Source: a virus
Length of the DNA stretch: 60,678 nt
IMG/VR virus record: IMGVR_UViG_3300032897_000004
Location: 1 to 60,678 of that record
Direction: 5' to 3' (one strand)
Shown here: positions 40,271 to 47,273 of the stretch, piece after piece
How positions within the stretch are numbered: position 1 is the stretch's first letter
Layout of the letters: every line of letters begins with the position of its first letter
Program-made: the position numbers and the translations under genes
The notes under the pieces: generated by a model
The model's input: only the letters and a program-made list of their open reading frames with translations
Told to the model about the DNA's origin: nothing
Databases searched by the model: none

Positions 40271-40927
40271 ATGGAGGCAGTCGGGGGTAGCCAAGCATAC
40301 GGGATGGCTACCCCCGAGTCGGATACCGACTACCACGGTGTCTTCGTGCTGCCGACGCGCCGTGTGCTGAGCATGCGGGGCTATGAGGAGACGCGGGTCT
40401 CCAAGAACCCTGACCGCTGCCTGCATGAGGTCGGTAAGTTTGTGCGGCTTGCCGCCCAGTGCAATCCGACCATCTTGGAACAGCTCTATCTCGACCAGTA
40501 CGAGTTCCTGGCCAGAGAGGGGAAGATGCTGATTGCCATCAGAAGCGCCTTTCTCTCGCAGCGCGTGCGCCAGACCTATGGCGGCTATGCCCGACAGCAA
40601 ATCGGTCGGCTGGAGCGTCGCGAGGCCGATGGCATGGTCGGCTTCGGCCCCAAGGTCGCCAAGCGCCGTGAGAAGCATGCCCGGCACTGTTTTCGCTTAA
40701 TCTGGCAAGGCGTCGACCTGCTGAAGACCGGCGAGCTGCGAGTGCGCCTTACCAAGCAAGAGGTAGCATGGCTTTTTGAGATTGGTGAGATGTCAACCGC
40801 TGAGATGCGCGAACGGTTTGACACAGAGCTTTCGTACATGGATAGCATCGCATCAGTTCTGCCCGATGAGCCGAACTACAAGGTTATTGACGAGGTCCTC
40901 TACGACATAAGGTTGATGAACCCATGA
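40271..40927 (+). CDS. RlaP-type nucleotidyltransferase (RNA repair family)
   Basis: A 218-aa protein. GGSQAYGMATPESDTDYHGV is the catalytic G-S...D-x-D motif of the polymerase-beta superfamily branch named RlaP (PF10127, 'RNA repair pathway DNA polymerase beta family'). The helical C-terminus follows (ARQQIGRLERREADG; HARHCFRLIWQGVDLLKTGE). Family members are linked by gene context to RNA ligases; here RtcB and an Rnl-type ligase lie within 8 kb. It may add a nucleotide or modify RNA ends before sealing. The start ATG 40271 has no strong SD. Confidence 0.8.
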   Translation: MEAVGGSQAYGMATPESDTDYHGVFVLPTRRVLSMRGYEETRVSKNPDRCLHEVGKFVRLAAQCNPTILEQLYLDQYEFLAREGKMLIAIRSAFLSQRVRQTYGGYARQQIGRLERREADGMVGFGPKVAKRREKHARHCFRLIWQGVDLLKTGELRVRLTKQEVAWLFEIGEMSTAEMRERFDTELSYMDSIASVLPDEPNYKVIDEVLYDIRLMNP

Positions 40928-41136
40928 GATGTGACAGCTGTGGCAAGGACAAGCCTCGTGAGGGGAATTGGTTCCACAAGACGGCCTATGGCCGTGTCTT
41001 TGATGCCTGCCCGGAGTGCTTCGTGACCGTGGTGCAGACATTGTTTGGCCCGGCTCTTGAGGCTCGCGAAAAGGAAGTGAAAGCCGAGCTTGCCCGCCAG
41101 GAGGCAGAGCAAGCCCGGCTCAAGAAGCGCCGTTAG
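40924..41136 (+). CDS. Zinc-ribbon small protein
   Basis: A 70-aa protein. CDSCGKDKPREGNW and CPEC form a zinc knuckle, followed by a charged helix (ALEAREKEVKAELARQEAEQ) and basic end. It overlaps the RlaP stop (ATGA) and so is co-translated. It converges with the cREC gene, sharing 4 bases. Confidence 0.7.
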   Translation: MRCDSCGKDKPREGNWFHKTAYGRVFDACPECFVTVVQTLFGPALEAREKEVKAELARQEAEQARLKKRR

Positions 41137-41486
41137 ACGGCAGGCAGGAAGCTCTCCAGCCCCACTCTCTGCACGTTCCACGCGGGGCCAATCTCGACGC
41201 GTAGGCGCTCGGCCCCGACGGGGTTCTGCGTGTGGATGAAGACGGTGCCGATGCGCAGGGAGCCGTCTCCCTCGCGGCCCATCTTGTCGAGCCAGCGCGC
41301 CAGTGTCAGGACCCAGAACTCCTCTTCTTTGCCCATGTCGTAGTCGAGCCACAGCTCGTTGACGGTGCCTGTGAAGTCGAGGATGAAGTCGAAGGCGTCG
41401 TGGGCGCTGCGGAAATGCAGCGCCGGGTTAGCCAGCGTACGGATATCGTCAATGACGATGCGGTCGATGGTGCCGTCGGCTAACAT
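41133..41486 (-). CDS. cREC: cyclic-phosphate-processing receiver-like protein
   Basis: A 117-aa protein. IDRIVIDDIRTLANPALHFR (acidic pair of a receiver domain), NELWLDYDMGKEEE and IGTVFIHTQNPVGAERLRVE match the cREC family (PF20274), whose hallmark is H.xNPxGxxRM near the end. Family members occur with RNA-repair genes. It lies next to RlaP. I infer a role in handling 2',3'-cyclic phosphate ends. Confidence 0.76.
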   Translation of the reverse strand: MLADGTIDRIVIDDIRTLANPALHFRSAHDAFDFILDFTGTVNELWLDYDMGKEEEFWVLTLARWLDKMGREGDGSLRIGTVFIHTQNPVGAERLRVEIGPAWNVQRVGLESFLPAV

Positions 41487-41992
41487 CCGCGACCGTTCCA
41501 GTATCCGCGGGTGACGACTGTGATGAGGTTATTGATGCAGTCGTCGCTCAGGTCGGTGAATTCGACGGGATTCAGGTTCATGGCGGCCCGCATGACGAAA
41601 GGCTCCGGCCTGGGCTTCTCTTCCTCGTAAGGAATGCCGAAACATTCGCACATCTCCGCAAGGCCCTCTTCGTCGTCATCCAGGGCAGTGTAGACGTAGC
41701 AGTTGTCCAGCGCCTCGTTCCACTCGCGGTCGGCACCGGGTGAGTGCTCGATGAGGAAGAAGGCGTCGCAGCGCTTGATGAAGGCGAAATTCGAGCCGAA
41801 GTAGTCCTCATACTCCATGCCGCCGACCATCATGCCGACGACAAAGTCAAGGGCCGGGTTGTAGACGGAGAAGCCGAGCTTGAGGAGTTTGGCGTGCCAC
41901 ACCAGGAACTGGTGGACGTTGTCGAGGTAGCCCGGCGCATCGGGGCTGTTCAGCGGCCCCGCGAGATAAACGGTCGGTCTCTCTTTGCTCAT
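41480..41992 (-). CDS. Nucleoside deoxyribosyltransferase-like protein
   Basis: A 170-aa protein from ATG 41992, overlapping the previous stop (ATGA). RPTVYLAGPLNSPDAPGYLD, then FSVYNPALDFVVGM and CDAFFLIEHSPGADREWNEA, gives the flavodoxin-like fold of NDT/DUF4406 proteins (YLAGP opening; late catalytic Glu). It may exchange bases on deoxynucleosides or act on nucleotide signals. It is coupled to a MazZ-like pyrophosphatase upstream. Confidence 0.72.
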   Translation of the reverse strand: MSKERPTVYLAGPLNSPDAPGYLDNVHQFLVWHAKLLKLGFSVYNPALDFVVGMMVGGMEYEDYFGSNFAFIKRCDAFFLIEHSPGADREWNEALDNCYVYTALDDDEEGLAEMCECFGIPYEEEKPRPEPFVMRAAMNLNPVEFTDLSDDCINNLITVVTRGYWNGRGC

Positions 41993-42462
41993 TCGTTCTC
42001 CTTTAACCACTCGAAGAGGTAGCCCTGCGTGTTGAACCAAACTGCGCAGAGTGCCTCTTTCATGTCGACAAGCCGCCAGCCGGGCTCGACGTGATAATGG
42101 GCTGTTACGTGGGTAATCTCCCTGCCGTCCTTGCGCTCTTTGTAGACGAAGAGACCGCGATGGATAGCCCACACGTCGAAGACGTGTCGCAACATGCTCT
42201 TCATGTACTGGGGCATGGGAATGCCAGCCTGCCAATTGTCTGAGTCGCGCATGGTGCCGTCAGACTGGAGACGGTGCTCTGTCATGTACTCTCCGAAGGC
42301 GCTTAGCGGCAGCGGATTCAAGAAGCCCTCGTAGTCGTGCTTTCCAGAGTCTGTGTCGCGATAGGCTCCGCCCTCGAAGTAACGACCCTCAGGCTGCTGT
42401 TCGGGCGGGTAGACGGTCTGAGCAAACTCATCGGCGGGGCACTGCATATCGTTCTTCTTCAT
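41989..42462 (-). CDS. dATP/dGTP diphosphohydrolase-like (DUF5664/MazZ type)
   Basis: A 157-aa protein from ATG 42462 behind AGGAGGCC. RDTDSGKHDYEGFLNPLPLS, FGEYMTEHRLQSDGTMRDSD and NWQAGIPMPQYMKSMLRHVF match the DUF5664 dATP/dGTP diphosphohydrolase N-terminal domain. MazZ enzymes lower dATP/dGTP pools in phages with 2-aminoadenine DNA, but the key PurZ gene is not in this window. The promoter is the minus-strand extended -10 at 42485-42490. Confidence 0.72.
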   Translation of the reverse strand: MKKNDMQCPADEFAQTVYPPEQQPEGRYFEGGAYRDTDSGKHDYEGFLNPLPLSAFGEYMTEHRLQSDGTMRDSDNWQAGIPMPQYMKSMLRHVFDVWAIHRGLFVYKERKDGREITHVTAHYHVEPGWRLVDMKEALCAVWFNTQGYLFEWLKENE

Positions 42463-42484
42463 ATGGCCTCCTTCTCGGGCTTTC

Positions 42485-42490
42485 AGTATA
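42485..42490 (-). promoter_or_regulatory. Extended -10 promoter (minus)
   Basis: The minus strand reads TGT-TATACT in the context GGGCTATGTTATACTG, 22 bases before ATG 42462. Nearly the same sequence (GGGCTGTGTTATACTG) recurs at 48901-48906, so the phage reuses this promoter type. Confidence 0.65.
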
Positions 42491-42500
42491 ACATAGCCCG

Positions 42501-42538
42501 CACGCGCCTTGACGGCGCGTGACCCCATGTTGTATCAT
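42501..42538 (+). promoter_or_regulatory. Rightward promoter with hairpin around its -35
   Basis: TTGACG (42509-42514), 18 bases, TATCAT (42533-42538). CACGCGCC-TTGAC-GGCGCGTG (42501-42521) is a perfect 8-bp inverted repeat with the -35 core in its loop. It can act as an operator for the promoter or form a hairpin in leftward reading. It drives the 22-aa peptide and the HAD genes. Confidence 0.66.
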
Positions 42539-42559
42539 GATAACGATAAGGAGGTCAAA

Positions 42560-42628
42560 ATGCGTTTACGCGTCAAGCGCCGCCGGGCCAACAAGAGGCT
42601 CTTCCGGCTGCTTATCTGGAAGAAGTAG
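42560..42628 (+). CDS. 22-aa highly basic peptide
   Basis: AAGGAGG precedes ATG 42560; the peptide begins MRLRVKRRRANKRLFRLL and ends IWKK. It holds ten Arg/Lys among 22 residues with a hydrophobic face, so it is a cationic amphipathic helix. Its stop is 2 bases before the first HAD gene. Whether it is an active peptide or a coupling leader is open. Confidence 0.55.
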   Translation: MRLRVKRRRANKRLFRLLIWKK

Positions 42629-42630
42629 AC

Positions 42631-43005
42631 ATGAAGGATTTTCTGCAAGCTAACATGCTGCCACCGACGAACCGCGGTTACGTCTGTGTGGACTTCGACC
42701 AGACCCTCGCCCAGCGGATAAAGCACGAGAGCTACGACCCCAAGGACCTGAGCGACTTCCCGCCGGTTGCGGCCATGGTGAATCGCGTCAAGGCGTGGCT
42801 CCTGTTGGGCGAGGATGTCTGCATCTTCACCTCGCGCGTCGCTCGCCCTGATGCTGACGCGCAGCGCAAGGCTATTGAACACTGGTGCGAGAAGCACATC
42901 GGCCGCGTCTTGCCCGTCACCTGTATTAAGCAGTACACCATGGTGAGGTTCTGGGACGACCGCGCCGTACAGGTCGCGCTCAACATGGGGGTGCGCCTTG
43001 GCTGA
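42631..43005 (+). CDS. HAD-type phosphatase, copy 1
   Basis: A 124-aa protein. Motif I GYVCVDFDQTLAQR (DxDxT), motif II CIFTSRVARPD, motif III Lys in TCIKQYTM, motif IV FWDDRAV. It is a capless mini-HAD, close in size to phage polynucleotide 3'-phosphatase-like proteins. It is homologous to the next gene. In this RNA-repair context a role in end-healing is plausible but unproven. Confidence 0.78.
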   Translation: MKDFLQANMLPPTNRGYVCVDFDQTLAQRIKHESYDPKDLSDFPPVAAMVNRVKAWLLLGEDVCIFTSRVARPDADAQRKAIEHWCEKHIGRVLPVTCIKQYTMVRFWDDRAVQVALNMGVRLG

Positions 43006-43405
43006 CGTTCTCGACCCCACGAGCGACTTCCTCGCTGCCAATATCCTCGACCCCGAGAAGAAGTATATCGCGGTCGACCTGGATGGCACCCTCGCTTTCT
43101 ACTTCGGCTGGAGCGACGACATCGGTGAACCGGTGCCGCTCATGTTGAACCGTGTCAAGGCATGGTTACTACAGGGCCGCCCTGTTTGCATCTTCACGGC
43201 CCGCGTCTGTCCGCCGAACCCCGACAAATTCCGCAGCATCATCAATGCGTGGTGCTGGAAGAACCTTGGGCAGGAACTGCCCATCACCTGCATCAAGCAG
43301 CACTGCATGGAAGAGTTCTGGGATGACCGCGGCATTTGCGTGCTACCCAATACCGGAACACGCTCTTGCATTGAGGACGATGAAGGTGAGGATGAGGACT
43401 CGTGA
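42998..43405 (+). CDS. HAD-type phosphatase, copy 2
   Basis: A 135-aa protein from TTG 42998 overlapping copy 1. Motif I YIAVDLDGTLAFYFG, motif II CIFTARVCPPN, motif III TCIKQHCM, motif IV FWDDRGI; the C-terminus is acidic (EDDEGEDEDS). Copy 1 has DFDQT and copy 2 has DLDGT, so both keep the catalytic Asp pair. A tandem duplication with divergence. Confidence 0.78.
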   Translation: MADVLDPTSDFLAANILDPEKKYIAVDLDGTLAFYFGWSDDIGEPVPLMLNRVKAWLLQGRPVCIFTARVCPPNPDKFRSIINAWCWKNLGQELPITCIKQHCMEEFWDDRGICVLPNTGTRSCIEDDEGEDEDS

Positions 43406-43650
43406 GTATCTTCGACAAACCTACCGGAGCCTGTTGCCGCTGCGGCCTCTTCCCTGACGCCGAGGACCACTTTGACGACCCCCTGCACCCCTTCATCGAG
43501 CAGCTGCAGAAGGCACAGTTCTTCACCCTCAATGGTCAAAGATTGATGATTTGCTCCAGTTGCGACGAATGGGTCCGCATTACCTACGGACCCATCCTGT
43601 TCCCTGGTAAGCCAGCGGGCAACCGCTGGCAGCGTCGTCACGCGAGGTGA
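43402..43650 (+). CDS. Small zinc-finger protein
   Basis: An 82-aa protein from GTG 43402 (overlap with HAD copy 2). CCRCG and CSSCDEWVRI form a zinc site with a His/Asp-rich spacer; the end is basic. It converges with another Cys4 protein at 43638. Confidence 0.65.
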   Translation: MSIFDKPTGACCRCGLFPDAEDHFDDPLHPFIEQLQKAQFFTLNGQRLMICSSCDEWVRITYGPILFPGKPAGNRWQRRHAR

Positions 43651-43823
43651 GCGCGGTCCTTGAGGAAGCAGCGCCAGCAGAGGTCTAACATGGCGTTGCC
43701 ACGTTTGACCTGAGCGACCAGCACCTGCTTCGAGCCGCACCTACTGCAGCAGTGAAAGAGCGGACTGCGCACCGTCATGGTGTAGGTCCGCTTCTTCGTC
43801 TCCAGACTTAGCTTGAACTTCAT
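43638..43823 (-). CDS. Small Cys4 zinc protein
   Basis: A 61-aa protein. CCSRCG and CWRCF form a Cys4 knuckle after a basic N-terminus (MKFKLSLETKKRTYTMTV). It overlaps its convergent neighbour by 13 bases and the upstream gene by 4 bases. Confidence 0.65.
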   Translation of the reverse strand: MKFKLSLETKKRTYTMTVRSPLFHCCSRCGSKQVLVAQVKRGNAMLDLCWRCFLKDRAHLA

Positions 43824-44251
43824 ACTCCCTCCAGTGATTCGATGATGCCGTTGTCGTCAACGACGACGTTCGCCTCGGTGGTCAACTCGAAGAGCGGATT
43901 CCCCTCCTCGTCTGTGGCCCAGAAATTGTCGTAGGCCGATGTACCCTCGGTGTAGTGGTAGAGGCTCGGGAAGAGGTCTTCGAGGGCGCGGTCGATGTAC
44001 TCGCGCCAGCCGTGCTGGTGATGAAGCTGTCGCATGGCAGCATGGACCGTGTTCGGGTCACGCAGGTGCAACACGGCATCGACATAGCCCCGCATGTAGT
44101 TACGGTCAACGCCCCAGCGCGGCAGCTCGGTCCCTTCGATGACGTAACGCCGGAAGCGCAGGATGAAGTTAGCGGAGCGCTTCGTCCAATCCTGCGACTG
44201 CAGGTGTGCGCGCCGCTGCGGCGGCGCAAGGTATTCGTCAAGTTCTCCCAT
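43820..44251 (-). CDS. Unknown 143-aa protein
   Basis: A 143-aa protein with a helical N-terminal half (WTKRSANFILRFRRYVIEGT; NYMRGYVDAVLHLRDPNTVH) and an acidic, Asn-rich end. It lies 7 bases after RtcB in the same operon, so it could act with it. No family is recognised. Confidence 0.58.
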   Translation of the reverse strand: MGELDEYLAPPQRRAHLQSQDWTKRSANFILRFRRYVIEGTELPRWGVDRNYMRGYVDAVLHLRDPNTVHAAMRQLHHQHGWREYIDRALEDLFPSLYHYTEGTSAYDNFWATDEEGNPLFELTTEANVVVDDNGIIESLEGV

Positions 44252-44258
44252 GGCTCTC

Positions 44259-45419
44259 CTATGCCTTGATGACAGCGAGCGGACGCAGCTTCATCTGCGG
44301 CGTGACGAGGTCGCTTTCGGCGGCAATCACAACGTCAATGTCTTTGTACGCCTGCCTGCATTCCTCGGCAACATCGCCTTTCTTCGGCTTGAACAGCTCG
44401 ATGCCAGAGTTGTCCATTTCCTTGATGACGTCTTCCATCTTGATGGCCTTGAGAGCCGCCTTGCGGCCCATGGCGCGGCCAGCACCATGCGAGCAACTCT
44501 GGTACGAATCGGGATTGCCCAGGCCCTTGGCAAGGTAAGAGGCAGAGCCCATGCTGCCGGGGATAATGACCATTTCCCCAGCCCGTGCCCGCACCGCGCC
44601 CTTGCGATGCACGACGAGGTTGTAGCCGCCGTGATTCTCAAGCGCCGCGTAGTTGTGGTGGATATCGAAGCTTCGGCCAAAGCCAATGCCGTAGTTGAGC
44701 AGCACGTCCTCAATGTGCGACATCATGTGCGTCCGGTTGGCCCTTGCGAACTGCAAACAAAGGCCCATCTCTTCCCAGTACGCTTGGCCCTCGTTTGTGT
44801 CCATCGGCAAGAAGGCCAACTCCCAGCTCTTCGGCACCGAGGAGAACCAGCGCTCATTCAGTTCAATGGCCAGCTTATTGTAGTGACTAGCTACCTTCAG
44901 ACCGATGTTGCGGCTACCGGAGTGCAGCATGAAGCACAGGCCACCGACATCGTCAACCTGAGCCTCGATGAAGTGGTTGCCGCCGCCCAGCGTGCCAACC
45001 TGGAAGAGGCTGCTCTCGTACTCGCGTTCGACGATGCTGTACATCGGTATCACGGAACCGTTCGACCAGTCCTCCTGCTCGATGCGGTGGTGATTGAAGC
45101 CGGTCGGGATGAGCCGCGTGATGTCGTGCATGATGTCGTGCACGGGTGCATCTGCCGCGAGGGTGTCGGTCGACAGGAAGGTCATCCCGCAGCCGATGTC
45201 CACGCCGACGGCGTTCGGCACGACGACGTTCTGGCAGGCCAGGACGCCGCCAATCGGCATGCCGTATCCCATGTGGGCGTCGGGCATCAGGGCCACAGAC
45301 TTGAAGGCGAACGGCAGGTTTGCGAGGTTGCGCGCCTGCTCGGCGCACTTCGGCTCCAGCTCTTCGGCAACCCAGCTCTTGATGGGCCGCTCCTGTCCTT
45401 CTTCCCAGATAACCTTCAC
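44259..45419 (-). CDS. rtcB: RtcB-type RNA ligase
   Basis: A 386-aa protein. The RtcB set is complete: ALMPDAHMGYGMPIGGVLAC, VGVDIGCGMTFLST (metal Asp/Cys), TLGGGNHFIEAQVD, LHSGSRNIG, SCSHGAGRAMGRKAAL (guanylylated His) and the end LRPLAVIKA. It joins 2',3'-cyclic phosphate or 3'-phosphate ends to 5'-OH ends with GTP. It is shorter than many bacterial RtcBs (about 400-480 aa) but keeps all motifs. It is coupled to a phosphoesterase by ATGA. Confidence 0.93.
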   Translation of the reverse strand: MKVIWEEGQERPIKSWVAEELEPKCAEQARNLANLPFAFKSVALMPDAHMGYGMPIGGVLACQNVVVPNAVGVDIGCGMTFLSTDTLAADAPVHDIMHDITRLIPTGFNHHRIEQEDWSNGSVIPMYSIVEREYESSLFQVGTLGGGNHFIEAQVDDVGGLCFMLHSGSRNIGLKVASHYNKLAIELNERWFSSVPKSWELAFLPMDTNEGQAYWEEMGLCLQFARANRTHMMSHIEDVLLNYGIGFGRSFDIHHNYAALENHGGYNLVVHRKGAVRARAGEMVIIPGSMGSASYLAKGLGNPDSYQSCSHGAGRAMGRKAALKAIKMEDVIKEMDNSGIELFKPKKGDVAEECRQAYKDIDVVIAAESDLVTPQMKLRPLAVIKA

Positions 45420-46132
45420 TTTGCATCCCTTGAGTCGTATACTGTGACCTTGCCATGGTCAATGATGGCGTAGCGATAGCGGTCGGTCTTCATGTCAACG
45501 CCACGGGCGTAGGGGTCAACCATGTGCAGGTTCGGGAACCGCTTCGCATGCCAGGGCATCGGCGGCGTGTGGCCGCAGACTTGCTCGATGTCGATGGGCT
45601 CAAGCAACTCGGGGCGATACCAAAGCGGTCCATGCTCATAGGCGCTGACGAAGCGATGCGGGCCGCTTGTCTGGGAGTAGACAAGGTCCCCCGCGGTCTG
45701 CGTGTAGAAGTCCTCATTCAACTCGTCGACCAGTTCGTCTACGTCTCCCCCGGGGTCCTCCGCCATCGGCAGCTTGCTGAGGTAGATTTTCGACACCCCG
45801 GCATGCGTTATCAGGATGCCGTCGCGCGCCACGGCGAGGTGCCACTGGCGATGAGCGAACTGGTCCATCAAGAAGCCGCGCCAAGTCCAGCTCTCGGGGT
45901 CCTGGGGCCAGATGGTCATGCCAATGAGGATGGCATGCTCATGGTTGCCCCAGAGAATGACAGCGCCCTCCTCTTCGAGGATGGCCAGACACTTCTCCGG
46001 TTCGTCACCGATGTCGAGCAAGTCCCCGGCGAAGACGACCTCGTCGTAGCCACCGTTCTCCTGAGCATGGCTCAGGGCGTTCTCGATGAGCGCCGGAGTG
46101 CCGTGGGCATCGGCGAGGACGAGAGTTCTCAT
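45416..46132 (-). CDS. Calcineurin-like phosphoesterase
   Basis: A 238-aa protein. VLADAHGTPALIENAL, VVFAGDLLDIGDEPEKCLAI, ILWGNHEHAIL, LITHAGVSK and VCGHTPPMPW are the five metal-binding motifs of PPP/PrpE-type phosphoesterases. It overlaps RtcB by 4 bases, so the two are co-translated. A role in RNA-end healing is inferred from the coupling; dinucleoside tetraphosphates are another possible substrate. Confidence 0.84.
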   Translation of the reverse strand: MRTLVLADAHGTPALIENALSHAQENGGYDEVVFAGDLLDIGDEPEKCLAILEEEGAVILWGNHEHAILIGMTIWPQDPESWTWRGFLMDQFAHRQWHLAVARDGILITHAGVSKIYLSKLPMAEDPGGDVDELVDELNEDFYTQTAGDLVYSQTSGPHRFVSAYEHGPLWYRPELLEPIDIEQVCGHTPPMPWHAKRFPNLHMVDPYARGVDMKTDRYRYAIIDHGKVTVYDSRDAK

Positions 46133-46146
46133 GTCTCTCCAAGCAT
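46129..46146 (-). promoter_or_regulatory. Leader minigene before the phosphoesterase-RtcB operon
   Basis: AGGAGGTAAAAC is followed by ATG 46146 and MLGET-stop, whose stop overlaps the phosphoesterase ATG (ATGA). The strongest SD of the operon thus serves this 5-codon frame. Coupled reinitiation may set RtcB dose. Confidence 0.48.
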
Positions 46147-46171
46147 GTTTTACCTCCTGGTTGTCACTGGT

Positions 46172-46201
46172 ATTATAGTTCCCAGCGGGCCGTTAGGTCA
46201 A
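46172..46201 (-). promoter_or_regulatory. Promoter of the phosphoesterase-RtcB operon
   Basis: The minus strand has TTGACC (46196-46201), 18 bases, TATAAT (46172-46177). Its -35 stands back to back with the -35 of the rightward promoter (46206), with only 4 bases between. Confidence 0.75.
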
Positions 46202-46205
46202 GCAC

Positions 46206-46234
46206 TTGACACGTCCGTCGCGAAGGTCTAGACT
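46206..46234 (+). promoter_or_regulatory. Promoter of the HicA-like unit
   Basis: TTGACA (46206-46211), 17 bases, TAGACT (46229-46234). The start codon at 46261 follows a GAGGAGGAGAC SD. Divergent from the RtcB operon promoter; one polymerase may exclude the other. Confidence 0.74.
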
Positions 46235-46260
46235 GCTTGCAGGAGACCAGAGGAGGAGAC

Positions 46261-46464
46261 ATGGCAACCAGTGCAGTGCCGAAGGAACTAAAGTCAATGG
46301 TCAAGGAAGCCCAGGATAATGGCTGGGAACTAAGCGGCGGCGGTCGACGCCACTTCAAGCTCTCGAAGGGCGGCACCATCATCGTGATGGCGTCCTCGGG
46401 CAGCGATTGGCGCGGCGTGCATCAGACCCGTGCCCGCCTGCGACGAGTGGGAGCTATCCGGTGA
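46261..46464 (+). CDS. HicA-like small protein
   Basis: A 67-aa protein from ATG 46261 (SD GAGGAGGAGAC). VKEAQDNGWELSGGGRRHFK then LSKGGTIIVMASSGSDWRGV has the double-stranded RNA-binding-like fold and catalytic-type His of HicA mRNA interferases. No HicB antitoxin-like gene is next to it. It may be a tamed HicA-like RNA-binding protein. Confidence 0.66.
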   Translation: MATSAVPKELKSMVKEAQDNGWELSGGGRRHFKLSKGGTIIVMASSGSDWRGVHQTRARLRRVGAIR

Positions 46465-46646
46465 ACACAGTCTACGCGCCGATGCGCAAGCATCGTGGTC
46501 CACATGAGGTATGGCACATCGTCGTCTCTGGGACGACGGCCTGTGGCCTGCGCGTCCGTAAGAACAATTGGCGGCAGCTCAAGAAGCCCGAGAAGAACAT
46601 CTGCGAAGCATGCAAGCTGGCGGACAACTCATGGAAGGCAAAATGA
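46461..46646 (+). CDS. Small zinc-binding protein
   Basis: A 61-aa protein from GTG 46461 (GTGA overlap). HEVWHIVVSGTTACGLRVRK and ICEACKLADNSW give His/Cys ligands of a small treble-clef-like module common in phage hypotheticals. Function is unknown. Confidence 0.6.
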   Translation: MNTVYAPMRKHRGPHEVWHIVVSGTTACGLRVRKNNWRQLKKPEKNICEACKLADNSWKAK

Positions 46647-46822
46647 AACAGCCGAACGAAGAGCAGAAGCTGAAGGTCTGTCCGGTCAATCACTGGTCGA
46701 GGTGCCCCGCTATGGTGCACTCCGTGGAGCAGCCCTGCAGGGGCTGCCAGGGTTGTTGGCTCGACAAGCTCATCCTGCAGTGCAGCAAGGAAGCGGCAGA
46801 ACGGGCGCGGGGCGATGAGTAA
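46643..46822 (+). CDS. Small Cys-rich protein
   Basis: A 59-aa protein from ATG 46643 (ATGA overlap, GGAAGG upstream). CPVNHWSRCPAMVHSVEQPC then RGCQGCWLDK has six Cys and two His residues. Probably a zinc protein. ATG 46631 is an alternative start. Confidence 0.6.
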   Translation: MKQPNEEQKLKVCPVNHWSRCPAMVHSVEQPCRGCQGCWLDKLILQCSKEAAERARGDE

Positions 46823-47225
46823 ACCCGTCAGGAAGCGTTACCGCTGGTACATCAACTATGACGGCACGTACAAGAGCCGCTATGGCAATTGGTACGGTCA
46901 TGGCATGGGAGACCTTCCCGAGCTGCCGTCCGAACCTCTCCTTTGTAGCTGGGGCTGGCACTTCATGACGACGGCCGATGGCGTGCTGGAGCATGCTCCT
47001 CGTAGTTGCTTCGGCAGGATGGAACTCTGGGAAGTCGAACTCTACGGCAGCGGCAAGACAACGCGGGCTCTGTATGGAAAGGCCGCAACGACCCGTGGCG
47101 TGCGCCATGTCAAGCTCGTTTACTCCTCGCCTGTATCGCTGAGCTATGGTAAATTGATGAAGGCTCTGGAGGAGAACGGAACAAAGGTATACGCGAGCGA
47201 CAGGTCGCACTACTCGGATTATTAG
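46815..47225 (+). CDS. Unknown 136-aa protein (DUF7666-like features)
   Basis: A 136-aa protein. LCSWGWHFMTTADGVLEHAP, ELWEVELYGSGKTTRALYGK and RHVKLVYSS recall phage proteins with a 'GFHxC...DVL...EVEA.G' pattern (DUF7666). It ends before a hairpin that separates it from the RNA ligase. Confidence 0.6.
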   Translation: MSKPVRKRYRWYINYDGTYKSRYGNWYGHGMGDLPELPSEPLLCSWGWHFMTTADGVLEHAPRSCFGRMELWEVELYGSGKTTRALYGKAATTRGVRHVKLVYSSPVSLSYGKLMKALEENGTKVYASDRSHYSDY

Positions 47226-47232
47226 ACCTTTA

Positions 47233-47267
47233 GGGGGTCTGCCCGGATAGGAGACAGGCAGGCCCCC
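47233..47267. terminator. Hairpin between convergent genes
   Basis: GGGGG-TCTGCC and GGCAGG-CCCCC form an 11-bp stem with one mismatch. It lies in the 48-base gap between the convergent 136-aa and RNA ligase genes. A T-tract is weak on both sides, so termination strength is uncertain. Confidence 0.6.
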
Positions 47268-47273
47268 CAAACT

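Noticed and set aside
41989-42462. Evidence of a 2-aminoadenine (Z) genome
   Set aside because: Only a MazZ-like gene is present; no PurZ, DatZ or DpoZ gene was seen, and DUF5664 proteins occur in ordinary phages.
44163-45473. 436-aa plus-strand frame
   Set aside because: Antisense to RtcB, which has every catalytic motif.
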